A stretch of 58,468 nt of DNA from Opitutales bacterium (lineage in GTDB: Bacteria; Verrucomicrobiota; Verrucomicrobiia; Opitutales; Seribacteraceae), in contig JAQWWZ010000003.1 of assembly GCA_029254745.1 (NCBI GenBank), positions 1-58,468 of the forward strand, read 5' to 3'. Within the stretch, counting starts at the first letter, position 1. Each line of letters starts with the position of its first letter. Of the stretch, positions 17,531 through 26,855 are shown piece by piece. Below the pieces are notes generated by a model that was not told where the DNA came from, did not search any database, and saw only the letters and a program-made list of their open reading frames with translations. Position numbers and translations under genes: made by a program.

Positions 17531-20500
17531 TTACTCGCTTTTTGAAAGCTTTTTAGATTTTCATTTCTTCCATACCCTAAAAATCGAAGTACTTTTCGGG
17601 TAAGATTTTTAAAGTCTTCTAAAATCAGATACAGACAGGGCACCATAAGTAAGGTGATGAAGGTTGCAAATAGGACACCAAAGCCAATGGCGATAGCCAT
17701 AGGCTTTAAAAACTGAGCCTGTAGGCTACGTTCGTATAAAATCGGAAGCAGTCCGACAAATGTAGTCAGAGAAGTTAGGAGAATGGCCCGAAAACGTGCC
17801 ATGCCTGCTAATCGTGCCGCTTCAAGAATCGAAGTTTCTTGGGCCCTTTTATTTACATAATGGACAAGAACAAGGCTGTCATTTATGACGACCCCAGTTA
17901 GAGCAACAAGTCCAAAATGAGATAATTGGCTTAAGGGCAACCCAAATAAGTAGTGTCCCAGTACTGCCCCGATTAGTCCAAAAGGAATTACGGACATTAT
18001 CAAGAAAGGTTGTAGGTATGAACGAAAGGGTATGGCAAGCAAAGCATAGATTACAAATAAAGATATGCCTCCAGCCTGAGCTAGCCCGGAATCACTCTCT
18101 TCTTGTTCTTTTTTTTCCCCAACGAATGAAAAGCGAAGATTGGGGAATTCCGTTCTTAATGCCGGTATAAAATGTTGATATAGGTCTTTCTCGATGAGTG
18201 GAATTTGAGCAATTACCTTGTCTGCTGAAGTTTGCACATTTATTATCCTCGAACGGTTCATACGTTTGATGGTGGGGTACCCTTTTCCTAGTTCAATGGA
18301 AGCTACTTCCTCTAACGGAGCTTCTACTCCATCGGGGGTTCGTACACGAAGACTGGTAAGTGCAGTGAGTGTTTTACGGTCAGCTAGAGGATACCTTAGC
18401 ATCACTTTGACCTCATCGCGTTCCCTTTGAATACGCTGGATTTCTTGGCCGTAGTAAGCTTGCCTTACCTGCCTTCCCAAATCTGATTGAGTTAGACCAA
18501 GAGAGCGTCCGTTGTCTGTAAGCTTGATTTTCATTTCCCTTTTCCCTCCAGAATAAGTGTCGGAAATGTCAAATAGACCTTGGTAAGTTCCAAGTTTGGC
18601 TTTTAGCTTTGCGGCTGCTTTACTCATGTCATCAAGGTTAAAGCCTGCTATTTCAACATCAATAGCTGTTCTGCTTCCACCAGCGGCCACATCTCCAAAA
18701 TATAATTCTTTAAGACCTGGTAGTGGACCAATCCGTTGGCGCCAAAGAGCAGAAATCTGAGGAGCTGTTCGGGTGCGTTCTTCAGACTTTATAAGTTCGA
18801 CACTTATTTCACCCAAATTTGAGCCTGAAACAATATTAGCAGAACTTTTAGGACCACCGGAAAAAGGCTGGGCTCCCATAGTTTTCATAATGTGCATGAA
18901 GGGGTTGGGTTCGCCTTCAGATTCAAGGAAATCTACCACCGCGACTCTTGCATTTTCGATTTCCTCTAGTGCTTTTTCGGTAGTGGCAGCAGGTACTCCA
19001 TCCTGCATGGAAATTTTTACCGATATGTAATCTGATGGAACAGGGGGGACGCCACGAATGCTCGGAACATGACCACCAATAATTAATCCCATAGTTAGGG
19101 CAAAAAGCCCAAGGAATAAACTAAGGGTTAAATAGCGCCACTCGAGACACTTTTGTAGGAATGGTTGGTATGTTTTTTCAATGAATACTTCCAACCCTTT
19201 TGAGATTTTATTTTGGAAGCGGGCCAACCAATTTTTTGGAAGTTTGTCAAAGCGGCAAAGACTTAAATGGTAGGGGAGAATAAATTTTGACTCAATCAGT
19301 GAGAAGAAAAGAGCGGGAATGACCACTAAGGGTATATCTTTCATGAGTTTGCCAAGCCAACCTGGCAGGAAAAGCATCGGGACGAATGCAACCATACTTG
19401 TAAGAATGGCAAATGTTACAGGCATCGCTACCAAATGAGTCCCTTTGATGGAAGCCTGCAAAGAATTTTCACCTTTCGATCCCAGAGTGTATACTGACTC
19501 GCCAACGACAATGGCATCATCGACTAAAATTCCTAAAACAACAATAAATGCAAAGAGTGAAACCAAATTAATTGATGCCCCCACCAGACCCATGGTGGCG
19601 AAAGCACCCATAAATGAGATAGGTAGTCCCAGTGCAACCCATACTGCCAGGGAAGGGCGAAGGAAGAGAGATAGAACCAAGAAAACAAGCACCAAGCCTT
19701 GTAGTGCATTACGGATCATCATTTCCAGCCTCCCTTGGAGATAATAGGAAGAGTCCTGCCATATGGTCATATTTATTCCTTCGGGAAGATTGGTTGAAAT
19801 ATCATTTACATAAGCATTTACTTTTTCGGAGATATCCAATGGACTTTGCTTTCCAACTCGAAATATCCGTAGAGTGACAGCCGGCTCATCTGTGAATCGG
19901 GTGTACAGGGCTTTATCCTCGAAACCATCTTTTATCTCGGCCAGTTCGCCCAAACTTAAGTGAGAGCCATTTGAAGATGTAAGGATCTGCATGTTTTTAA
20001 ACTGCTTTCCATTATGAGCCTTTCCCATTGAACGAAGAAGTGTTTCTCCAGAAGAGGTACGGGCAACTCCTCCAGGAATGTCGACCGAATTACTTTTTAT
20101 AGCCCGCGACACTTCGTCGAAGCTCATTCCGTATTCTCGTAATGCATTTTCTGATATTTCAATCCCGATTTCAGGTTTACGGATTCCAGCGATTTCAACC
20201 TGAGTAATGCCGGACAAGTTGGTTAAATCATCAAGCGTTTTATCGGCTAATTTGCGAAGAGATTTTTCATCACAGTTACCATGTATAGCCAATGCTAAAA
20301 CCCGACGTTTTTGAGTTGCGACTTCTACCATTGGTTTTTCCGCTTCTTCCGGAAAATTCAAGATCGAATCCACCCGAACTTTTATCTCATCTGCAAGTAG
20401 TTTGGCATCTTTTCCTCGGCTGACTTGTACGCTGACCACCCCAAGGTTTTCACGGGCAAAAGATGTCATCTCTTTGATGCCATCAAGGTCCCAAATCTTT

Positions 20501-20700
20501 TCTTCAACTTGCTTACATATGCCATCCTCAACTTCTAGAGGGGCGGCTCCAGGATAAGCCACAGATATGGTAACCAAGTCCAAGTCGAATTCAGGAAAAA
20601 GTTCCATCTTAAGTGCTCGGATGGAGAAAAAACCGGAAATAACAATAATTCCCATGAGGAGGTTGGCCGCAACCCCGTTTCTTGCAAACCAAGCAATCAT
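17527..20700 (-). CDS. RND efflux pump inner-membrane transporter
   Basis: A resistance-nodulation-division transporter of 1057 residues, with the usual two repeats of TM segments and large periplasmic loops. The proton-relay pair is D394-D395 in VVLGILVDDAIVVGE, and the N-terminal FPEFDLDLVTISVAYPGAAP is typical of the AcrB/HAE1 branch. Heavy-metal signature residues are not evident, so organic compounds are the more likely substrates. It is the last gene of a three-gene operon and overlaps the adaptor gene by 4 nt (ATGA). Confidence 0.93.
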   Translation of the reverse strand: MIAWFARNGVAANLLMGIIVISGFFSIRALKMELFPEFDLDLVTISVAYPGAAPLEVEDGICKQVEEKIWDLDGIKEMTSFARENLGVVSVQVSRGKDAKLLADEIKVRVDSILNFPEEAEKPMVEVATQKRRVLALAIHGNCDEKSLRKLADKTLDDLTNLSGITQVEIAGIRKPEIGIEISENALREYGMSFDEVSRAIKSNSVDIPGGVARTSSGETLLRSMGKAHNGKQFKNMQILTSSNGSHLSLGELAEIKDGFEDKALYTRFTDEPAVTLRIFRVGKQSPLDISEKVNAYVNDISTNLPEGINMTIWQDSSYYLQGRLEMMIRNALQGLVLVFLVLSLFLRPSLAVWVALGLPISFMGAFATMGLVGASINLVSLFAFIVVLGILVDDAIVVGESVYTLGSKGENSLQASIKGTHLVAMPVTFAILTSMVAFVPMLFLPGWLGKLMKDIPLVVIPALFFSLIESKFILPYHLSLCRFDKLPKNWLARFQNKISKGLEVFIEKTYQPFLQKCLEWRYLTLSLFLGLFALTMGLIIGGHVPSIRGVPPVPSDYISVKISMQDGVPAATTEKALEEIENARVAVVDFLESEGEPNPFMHIMKTMGAQPFSGGPKSSANIVSGSNLGEISVELIKSEERTRTAPQISALWRQRIGPLPGLKELYFGDVAAGGSRTAIDVEIAGFNLDDMSKAAAKLKAKLGTYQGLFDISDTYSGGKREMKIKLTDNGRSLGLTQSDLGRQVRQAYYGQEIQRIQRERDEVKVMLRYPLADRKTLTALTSLRVRTPDGVEAPLEEVASIELGKGYPTIKRMNRSRIINVQTSADKVIAQIPLIEKDLYQHFIPALRTEFPNLRFSFVGEKKEQEESDSGLAQAGGISLFVIYALLAIPFRSYLQPFLIMSVIPFGLIGAVLGHYLFGLPLSQLSHFGLVALTGVVINDSLVLVHYVNKRAQETSILEAARLAGMARFRAILLTSLTTFVGLLPILYERSLQAQFLKPMAIAIGFGVLFATFITLLMVPCLYLILEDFKNLTRKVLRFLGYGRNENLKSFQKASN

Positions 20701-21902
20701 TGAGCAGTTTGGTTCCTATCCGGCATTGAGTTCACAAGTTGAACCATCATGCCGTTGGCAATAATTTCTATCGGCGTGATACAAACATTTTCGCCGTCTA
20801 CTAAACCAGCACTGACCCATGCTTCTTTTCCTGAGCGATAAATAGTATCAACTTGTTTAACTTGAAGACGGTTTTCATTATCTACAACAAGGATAGTATT
20901 TTGGGTGCGGAAAGCAGAGTCAGGAATGACAAATACATCTCTGGTTGCCCCGTGCAATTTTACATTTACGAATTGACCGACAGAAAGGGGTTCATTGACT
21001 TTTCTCCGTGAAAATGGGTTGGCGAAACAATTGTTTACCAAGGCCACCAACTTAGTGAGCCTGGTTTGTGAGTCAATGACACCTTCAGATCTTGCAAGTT
21101 TCCCAAGATGGATGATGTCACCTTGTTTGTTAAGAATTTCTATTTCCACTGAGAATTCATCTGCACTACCGAAACCGTCGGTAAAGCCGAGGAAGTTCAT
21201 TTCTGATTGGCTTAGGGACAGATAAATCTCTGCTGAATTTAGAGCATAAATTTGAGCCAATGCCGAAGGAGAACCTGATCCAACTTGCTGGCCTATATCA
21301 ACCATTGTTTTCAAAATTCTCCCTTGAAATGGTGCCTGAACTGAAGCTCTTTTAAGATTCTGCTTGGCCTGAAGTAATTTTGCTTTGGCTGCACTCGCTT
21401 CTGCTTGGGCTTTTTCAATTTGTGGGATTCTTTTAACAAGTTCTGACGCAAGGGCCCAGTCACGGTTACCCCACTCAATTTTAGCTTGTTTTGCTAGTTC
21501 AATTTCTTGGGTGCGCTGGAGATTGGCCCGACTTACACTGGCATTGGCTTCAGCCAAGGTAGCCATCAGATTGGTATCTTCAATCCGAAGCAATAAATCA
21601 CCTTTCTTAAAAAAACCACCTGAACGAAATGATTTGGCGGAAGATTTTTCGTTTGGAAAGGGGGCAATATCTTGAATTATTCCAGGGACTTCAGCTATAA
21701 GTGTGGTCAGCGTTTGTGGTCTTACTGTACCGAAAGTGCTGATACTCGATCGTAGCTTAACTTTCTTAACTTTAAGGGTTTCAACGAAGGGAATTTGCCG
21801 TTTCACTTCTTTTGCTTTGGGTACAGGTCGCATGGTGATCAATGTTCGAGTAGCGAACAATAAAACGCCCAAAACAATCACGGGTAGAATAATTTTTTTC
21901 AT
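20697..21902 (-). CDS. RND efflux periplasmic adaptor (membrane fusion protein)
   Basis: A 401-residue membrane fusion protein that bridges the RND pump and the outer-membrane channel. An N-terminal hydrophobic anchor (about residues 3-18) is followed by a split lipoyl/barrel-sandwich domain (VPGIIQDI ... FFKKGDLLLRIED, later VQAPFQGRIL), a long alpha-helical hairpin between them, and a beta-barrel domain. Translational coupling is strong: its start overlaps the TolC-like gene and its stop overlaps the RND gene, both by 4 nt. Confidence 0.92.
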   Translation of the reverse strand: MKKIILPVIVLGVLLFATRTLITMRPVPKAKEVKRQIPFVETLKVKKVKLRSSISTFGTVRPQTLTTLIAEVPGIIQDIAPFPNEKSSAKSFRSGGFFKKGDLLLRIEDTNLMATLAEANASVSRANLQRTQEIELAKQAKIEWGNRDWALASELVKRIPQIEKAQAEASAAKAKLLQAKQNLKRASVQAPFQGRILKTMVDIGQQVGSGSPSALAQIYALNSAEIYLSLSQSEMNFLGFTDGFGSADEFSVEIEILNKQGDIIHLGKLARSEGVIDSQTRLTKLVALVNNCFANPFSRRKVNEPLSVGQFVNVKLHGATRDVFVIPDSAFRTQNTILVVDNENRLQVKQVDTIYRSGKEAWVSAGLVDGENVCITPIEIIANGMMVQLVNSMPDRNQTAQ

Positions 21903-23323
21903 GGTTCAATTTGGAGGGCAGGAATACCCAAGCCTAGAAAGAGATTTGTGCGGTTGATAGCACGCTCCTTGCGAATGTTCAAGAGACTACTTTTGGAGTC
22001 AAAAAATCTTCGTTGAGAATCCAAAGCGTCAAAAATTTCTTGTAAACCACTTTGATACCGGTCCCAACTAATTTGGGCAGCTGATTCCGCGGCTCTTGTA
22101 GCTGTTTCTAAATAAGTTTCTTCGGCCCGTAATCTACTTTCATTAAAAAGGAGATCCTCCACTTCAGTGAAAGCACGCAGTGCCACCGCCCGATAATTTG
22201 CAAACGATGCCTGTTTTAGAGCATCCGCTCTGCGAATTTGAGCCTTGAGACGTCCACCTTGGAATAGAGGTTGGGTCAGGGATCCACCAAGTTCCCATGT
22301 TTGGAATTGATTATCGAGCAAATCCTCAAAATTTTCCGCCCGACTGCCAGGACCACCGGAGATTGATAGGGAAGGAAGGAGGCTTAAGCGGGCAGCAGAG
22401 AGATCAAAGCCAGAGGCTTCAAGTTGGAGACGGGAGGAAAGAATGTCGGGTCTGTTTTCCAAGGCTGTAGAGGGGGTGGATGGAAGTGCCAAAGAATTTA
22501 GCTTGGGTAAAAGAGGGGAAGCATTCAAATCCAATGTGCCGTCTGGGTACATTCCTAAAAGTGCTTCGAGTTTTCGAACAGATTTACTTAAAATCCTAAG
22601 GCGCATAGAGTTTGACGCCTGTGCACTTGCAAAAGCACTTGTGGCTAAATCATTTTCGAGAGAGGTAGCTAAGCCATTTTTAAAACGATTTGACACAAAA
22701 TTTTGATTAGTGCCGAAAATGTCCATAGTTTGGCGAGAAAGTTTAGTTTGTTGTCGGTTTTCAGCTACCTCGAACCATGTTTTCGATACCTGTCCAGCGA
22801 TGGATAATCTGGCACCCTCATAGTCTTGGGACGCCATTTCAAAATACTTTTTGGCAGATTCTTTTTGTGACTTTAATTTACCCCACAAATCAATTTCCCA
22901 GCTCAAATTCAGACCTGCACTAAAACTGCTGCTAGTAAACGATGTATTCCCATTTGGTAGATTGAAACCAATTAAATTTGCTTTGCTACGGCTGCCAGAA
23001 ACTCCAAGATTGGCATTTGGGGTGAGGTTTGCACCAACGATTACAGCCTCTTCACCGCGAGCGAGGGTTTGCTCTGCTTGAGATATAAGCTGTGGGTTAC
23101 TTCTCCAAGCTGTTCGGATTGCTTCGGTAAGCCGAGGGTCATCAAAGGAATCGGCCCAGTAAATTTTCTCTTGTGCATCGCTAGTATTTGTATCCCAAGA
23201 CGCCCACTTTTCTGGAATATCTTCGAATGGCTTGAAACTCTTTGAGTCAGGTTTGTGGGACACACAACTAACGAAAAAAAAGAAGAAGGAAAGGGAGGGA
23301 AGTAGTACTAAGAATTTTCTCAT
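21899..23323 (-). CDS. TolC-like outer-membrane efflux lipoprotein (NodT type)
   Basis: A 474-residue outer-membrane channel protein. The N-terminus is a lipoprotein signal with lipobox FVSC, so C20 is the predicted acylated residue. Two repeats of TolC-type helices are present (LNLSWEIDLWGKL in the first; GSLTQPLFQGGRLKAQIRRAD in the second). It is first in the operon outer-membrane factor, adaptor, RND pump, so all three parts of the exporter are cotranscribed. The promoter should lie in 23324-23400. Confidence 0.92.
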   Translation of the reverse strand: MRKFLVLLPSLSFFFFFVSCVSHKPDSKSFKPFEDIPEKWASWDTNTSDAQEKIYWADSFDDPRLTEAIRTAWRSNPQLISQAEQTLARGEEAVIVGANLTPNANLGVSGSRSKANLIGFNLPNGNTSFTSSSFSAGLNLSWEIDLWGKLKSQKESAKKYFEMASQDYEGARLSIAGQVSKTWFEVAENRQQTKLSRQTMDIFGTNQNFVSNRFKNGLATSLENDLATSAFASAQASNSMRLRILSKSVRKLEALLGMYPDGTLDLNASPLLPKLNSLALPSTPSTALENRPDILSSRLQLEASGFDLSAARLSLLPSLSISGGPGSRAENFEDLLDNQFQTWELGGSLTQPLFQGGRLKAQIRRADALKQASFANYRAVALRAFTEVEDLLFNESRLRAEETYLETATRAAESAAQISWDRYQSGLQEIFDALDSQRRFFDSKSSLLNIRKERAINRTNLFLGLGIPALQIEP

Positions 23324-23656
23324 TCGCTAATGTTTATAGTACAAGCATATAATAATCTGATCCAGAGCGTTTGGTTTGTTTGTTTTGCGGATACTTCATT
23401 CAAAAATCGATTGTATTAAACATTTGTCTTAAATTTACAAGCCTAGGCAACACATTTGTTTACTCAATTTGGTATTGGCAAATTCATTCACTAAGAAAAG
23501 AGATTTAAGTTTCTGCATATATGAATATCGCACCTTTTTTATGAAATCACCCAAATTGCTACAGGCATCACCTGCTTTGGCATTGACAAAATCAAAAAAT
23601 TTCGGTTTTTTTAATCTTTTTTCGCATTTTCCCTTTACACTTTACGAAGTACAGAA
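23324..23656. promoter_or_regulatory. intergenic region between efflux operon and rpsP
   Basis: A 333-nt AT-rich gap between two divergent operons. It should contain the promoters of the efflux operon (left) and rpsP (right). A perfect TTGACA lies at 23583-23588, but no convincing -10 sits 16-18 nt downstream, so I do not call a definite promoter. A 63-codon open frame from TTG 23469 into rpsP lacks any recognisable content. No hairpin followed by a T tract was seen. Confidence 0.4.
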
Positions 23657-24214
23657 ATGATCAAGATTCGCTTGCAAAGACACGGTGCTCGTCATGCACC
23701 ATTTTATCGCATGGTAGTCGCACCATCAACATCACGCCGTGACGGGAGATTTATTGAAGTCCTCGGTACTTACAACCCCCAAGCTCATGCTCAATCTGAA
23801 GAGCTTAAATTGAAAATGGAGCGGGTTGACCATTGGTTACAAGTTGGTGCTCAACCAACAGATACAGCTAAAAGTTTAATCAAACAAGGCCGATTAAGCC
23901 CTGAAGAGTGGCTTGATCGTGCAGAAAAGAACACAAAATCGAAAGCTGAGCGGATCAAACGCAAAAACGCTCCTGTGGTTGAAGAGACTGCCCCGGTCGT
24001 GGAAGCTAAATCTGAGGATTCACCTGCTGAATCGAGCGCAGATGTCGATGCCAAAGTAGAAACTAAGGAGGAAACTGCTCCTGATTCTACGAAAGAAGAG
24101 GCAGCAGCAACCGAATCTAAAACAGAAGGAAAACCGAACGCTGAAGCGTCTAAGGAAGAACCTAAAGAGAAGCTTGCTGAGGAACCCAAGGACAAAAAGG
24201 AGTCAGAGGCATAA
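23657..24214 (+). CDS. rpsP: ribosomal protein bS16 with long acidic tail
   Basis: Residues 1-82 are a normal bS16 (MIKIRLQRHGARHAPFYRMV ... GTYNPQ ... WLQVGAQPTDTAK). From about residue 95 to 185 the protein continues as a low-complexity tail of Glu, Lys, Ala, Ser and Asp that roughly doubles its length. Such tails occur in other phyla in milder form; this one is unusually long. It begins the rpsP-trmD-rplS operon. The start has no Shine-Dalgarno sequence. Confidence 0.95.
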   Translation: MIKIRLQRHGARHAPFYRMVVAPSTSRRDGRFIEVLGTYNPQAHAQSEELKLKMERVDHWLQVGAQPTDTAKSLIKQGRLSPEEWLDRAEKNTKSKAERIKRKNAPVVEETAPVVEAKSEDSPAESSADVDAKVETKEETAPDSTKEEAAATESKTEGKPNAEASKEEPKEKLAEEPKDKKESEA

Positions 24215-24261
24215 GGATTCTTTCGCCTCTTTCTGCCTTATCATGTATTTAATTGGTGCCC

Positions 24262-24975
24262 ATGATTCGTATGATGAGCCCAGCTTTGCGTTTCGACGTT
24301 CTTTCGCTTTTCCCAAAATCCATTGACGGTTTTGCGGAAGAAAGTATTTTAGGAAAAGCCGTTGCCCAAGGCTTGATTGAGATTAATTCCCTTGATTTGC
24401 GTCGGTGGGCAGATGGCAAGCATCGAGAAACCGACGACCGCCCTTTTGGTGGTGGTGCGGGAATGGTTCTCAAACCACAACCAATCTTTGATGCACTTGA
24501 GGATATTTCTACTGATCATACCCAAGTCATTTATGCAACTCCAGACGGGGAGCCTTTTACTGCTGAAATGGCCAAAGAATTATCTCTCGAATCACATCTT
24601 GTTTTTCTCAGCGGTCACTACGAAGGTATTGATCAGCGGGTCAGGGATCATGTCGTGCACCGTGAAGTAAGCATTGGCGATTATGTTATAACCAATGGTA
24701 CATTAGCATCAGCCGTTATGATCGATGCGATTTCTCGCCATATTCCCGGTGTCTTGGGTGATCCTGAATCTTTAGAGAATGAATCCTTTGAATCCAACCA
24801 ACTTTCTCACCCACAATACACTCGCCCCAATGACTTCAGGGGGATGAAAGTACCTGAGATATTACTCTCGGGGAACCATGAAGAAATTTCTAAATGGCGG
24901 GAAAAAGAACGAATTGCCAAAACGGAGCGAATCCGACCAGATTTATTAAATGCTAATACAAAAGTTAACAAATAA
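24262..24975 (+). CDS. trmD: tRNA (guanine-37 N1)-methyltransferase
   Basis: A SPOUT-family methyltransferase that puts m1G at tRNA position 37 and prevents +1 frameshifting. Landmarks are RFDVLSLFP near the start, RPFGGGAGMVLKPQP, and the trefoil-knot segments LSGHYEGIDQRV and YVITNGTLASAVMIDA. I chose ATG 24262 over TTG 24253; ATG 24274 is also possible since family homology starts at about FDVL. It lies between rpsP and rplS; rimM, usually next to trmD, is absent. Confidence 0.94.
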   Translation: MIRMMSPALRFDVLSLFPKSIDGFAEESILGKAVAQGLIEINSLDLRRWADGKHRETDDRPFGGGAGMVLKPQPIFDALEDISTDHTQVIYATPDGEPFTAEMAKELSLESHLVFLSGHYEGIDQRVRDHVVHREVSIGDYVITNGTLASAVMIDAISRHIPGVLGDPESLENESFESNQLSHPQYTRPNDFRGMKVPEILLSGNHEEISKWREKERIAKTERIRPDLLNANTKVNK

Positions 24976-24980
24976 GAATT

Positions 24981-25355
24981 ATGAACAACCAATTACTTGA
25001 CGAAGTTACTAAAGAATATCTCAAAGAACGCGAACCTTTCAAGGTCGGAGATGGTGTAAATGTACATGTTCGAGTTCGTGAAGGTGAGAAAGAAAGAATT
25101 CAAATTTTTAAAGGTATCGTGATTGCCCGTAAAGGTTCTGGCATTCATGAAACCTTCACTGTTCGCCGAATTGCTTCTGGTGTTGGTGTTGAAAGAGTTT
25201 TTCCAGTTCATTCCCCACTTGTTGATAAGGTAGAAATCGACCGAGAAAGTGTTACCATGAGATCTCGCTTGTATTATTTGCGTGACCGAATCGGTAAAGA
25301 AGCTGTAAAGGTCAAAGAAAAACGCTTGTACGAAGCTAAAAGAAAAGGGAAATAA
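24981..25355 (+). CDS. rplS: ribosomal protein bL19
   Basis: A 124-residue large-subunit protein at the 30S-50S interface. FKVGDGVNVHVRVREGEKER, IQIFKGIVIARKGSG and FTVRRIASGVGVERVFP are diagnostic. It follows trmD after 5 nt and ends the ribosomal/tRNA-modification operon. The Lys-rich C-terminal end is slightly longer than in Escherichia coli. Confidence 0.96.
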   Translation: MNNQLLDEVTKEYLKEREPFKVGDGVNVHVRVREGEKERIQIFKGIVIARKGSGIHETFTVRRIASGVGVERVFPVHSPLVDKVEIDRESVTMRSRLYYLRDRIGKEAVKVKEKRLYEAKRKGK

Positions 25356-25366
25356 CCGACTTTTTT

Positions 25367-25384
25367 CCCCATTTAATTATGGGG
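25367..25384. terminator. short hairpin between convergent rplS and glycosyltransferase
   Basis: A CCCCAT/ATGGGG inverted repeat with a 6-nt loop lies between two convergent genes. A run of six T precedes it on the plus strand, but neither strand has a clear T tract immediately after the stem, so termination activity is uncertain. Confidence 0.35.
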
Positions 25385-25391
25385 CTGTACT

Positions 25392-26828
25392 TTAACTAGT
25401 ACGTAAAAGATTTAGCCGCAGAGGAGACAGAAACTCAGTGAGAAGTTTTTCGCCTTCTGCATAGTGTATTTTATCACTCTCACCATCCAAGATTTGTTTG
25501 TAAATTGTAAGTAGGTTGTTTCCGTACGCTAGTGTAGAAAATTGTGTCAATACTGCCGCATTATTCTTTTCGATAGCCTTTATGCTAGGAACCTTTAGGG
25601 GTATTTGTTTATTTATTTGATCTAACAAAGCCGGAGATCTTTTGAGCTTTAGAAGTATTTGCCTTTGAAGGTTTTCATCAAGCCTGCCGAAATCAACATT
25701 TCCTTTTTGTACAATAGAATGATAAGCCTGTTCAACACTATCAATGGGCAAAGGTTTGGCATAGCTTGAGTAAAACTCTTGGAGTGCAAGACGGATTACT
25801 TCTTTTAGCCTTGCGGGCTCATCCAGTAGGTCAATGCTCACATCACACCTCTCATAAAGATTCTGAAGTTCAATCCCGAGGTTTGTGAAGTCAGAGGTGA
25901 TTTCTGGCAGGTTCCGACCACAAAGTCCTTTCCCAAATGTCCATGGTTCAAGGAAACCGAGACCAAATCCCTCGGCTACACTCGTTGTAATAATAGCCTT
26001 TGCGTGATTCACCATTTGTGGAAAGGATAAGACTGAATTCTCACTAAGACCGAAAGTAAGGTTTAGGTTTTCCTTTGCCGCAAAATCTATCCACTTATTA
26101 TATTCATTTTTAAAGTTTGGATTGGTAGGACCAAGACTATTGGCAAAGTGTTTTTCAGGATGAACCATTGATAGGAGTGCTAGTTCTCCTAAGTTTTTCC
26201 TCCGGACCGCCCGTACAGGATATAGAAATAGATTTTCAGGTAAATCTGGGCAAATTTTTCCGTCTGTTTGATTACTCTCAACAGGAATAGCATTCGCTAG
26301 CAGATGAGCTTTGCTCGGTAAACCTGCCAACATGAGTTTAAGAAAGGAAAGATCACGGTGATTAAGGGCAGCGTAGTGAATTCTTTCAGAACTAGGATAA
26401 GTGGACGGGTAGCAACTCCGAAGGCAAGTAAAATTCCCCGGTCTACCATCCTCTGCGAAATCATGCGGTTGAAGCAGCATGGAAGCTCCTTTTTCTGCCA
26501 ATAAGCTGATTGCCAAAGGGAGTGCCGGATTTTTACCAAGAGAGTGGTTATGGATGTGCCAAATATCCGGGCTTGATCCGAGGCTTTCTCTGGCAGCAGT
26601 TTCCATTCTTTCTGCTAGGATACTTGGAGAAATTGCTTCTCCTGGAAGGGCATAGTCCAAGCCATTTACAACTCGGATATTTTTTATTGATTCACCAGGA
26701 TAAGCCCGACCGCTAAGCACTACAGACTCAATGGCCATATCAGCAGATTCCCAAGCTTGGAGGGTGTTCTCAATCACACGCGTAACTCCACCGGGTTGAA
26801 GGTGGTAATGAACAATTGCAACTTTCAT
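25392..26828 (-). CDS. GT4-like glycosyltransferase
   Basis: A 478-residue GT-B glycosyltransferase. The N-terminus VAIVHYHLQPGGVTRVIE is a typical acceptor-side glycine loop, and EGFGLGFLE in the C-terminal half is the EX7E motif of GT4-type retaining enzymes. A further ~100 residues at the C-terminus match nothing I recognise. It lies 27 nt behind gpgS on the same strand, so it probably works on glucosylglycerate or a related glycoside. Donor and acceptor cannot be read from sequence. Confidence 0.75.
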   Translation of the reverse strand: MKVAIVHYHLQPGGVTRVIENTLQAWESADMAIESVVLSGRAYPGESIKNIRVVNGLDYALPGEAISPSILAERMETAARESLGSSPDIWHIHNHSLGKNPALPLAISLLAEKGASMLLQPHDFAEDGRPGNFTCLRSCYPSTYPSSERIHYAALNHRDLSFLKLMLAGLPSKAHLLANAIPVESNQTDGKICPDLPENLFLYPVRAVRRKNLGELALLSMVHPEKHFANSLGPTNPNFKNEYNKWIDFAAKENLNLTFGLSENSVLSFPQMVNHAKAIITTSVAEGFGLGFLEPWTFGKGLCGRNLPEITSDFTNLGIELQNLYERCDVSIDLLDEPARLKEVIRLALQEFYSSYAKPLPIDSVEQAYHSIVQKGNVDFGRLDENLQRQILLKLKRSPALLDQINKQIPLKVPSIKAIEKNNAAVLTQFSTLAYGNNLLTIYKQILDGESDKIHYAEGEKLLTEFLSPLRLNLLRTS

Positions 26829-26855
26829 CCGAGGTGACCGGTTGCGTATCTCGTT

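Noticed and set aside
23469-23660. 63-codon frame ending 4 nt into rpsP
   Set aside because: TTG start, Phe/Lys-rich sequence typical of AT-rich noncoding DNA, no recognisable motif; the region is better explained as the rpsP leader.
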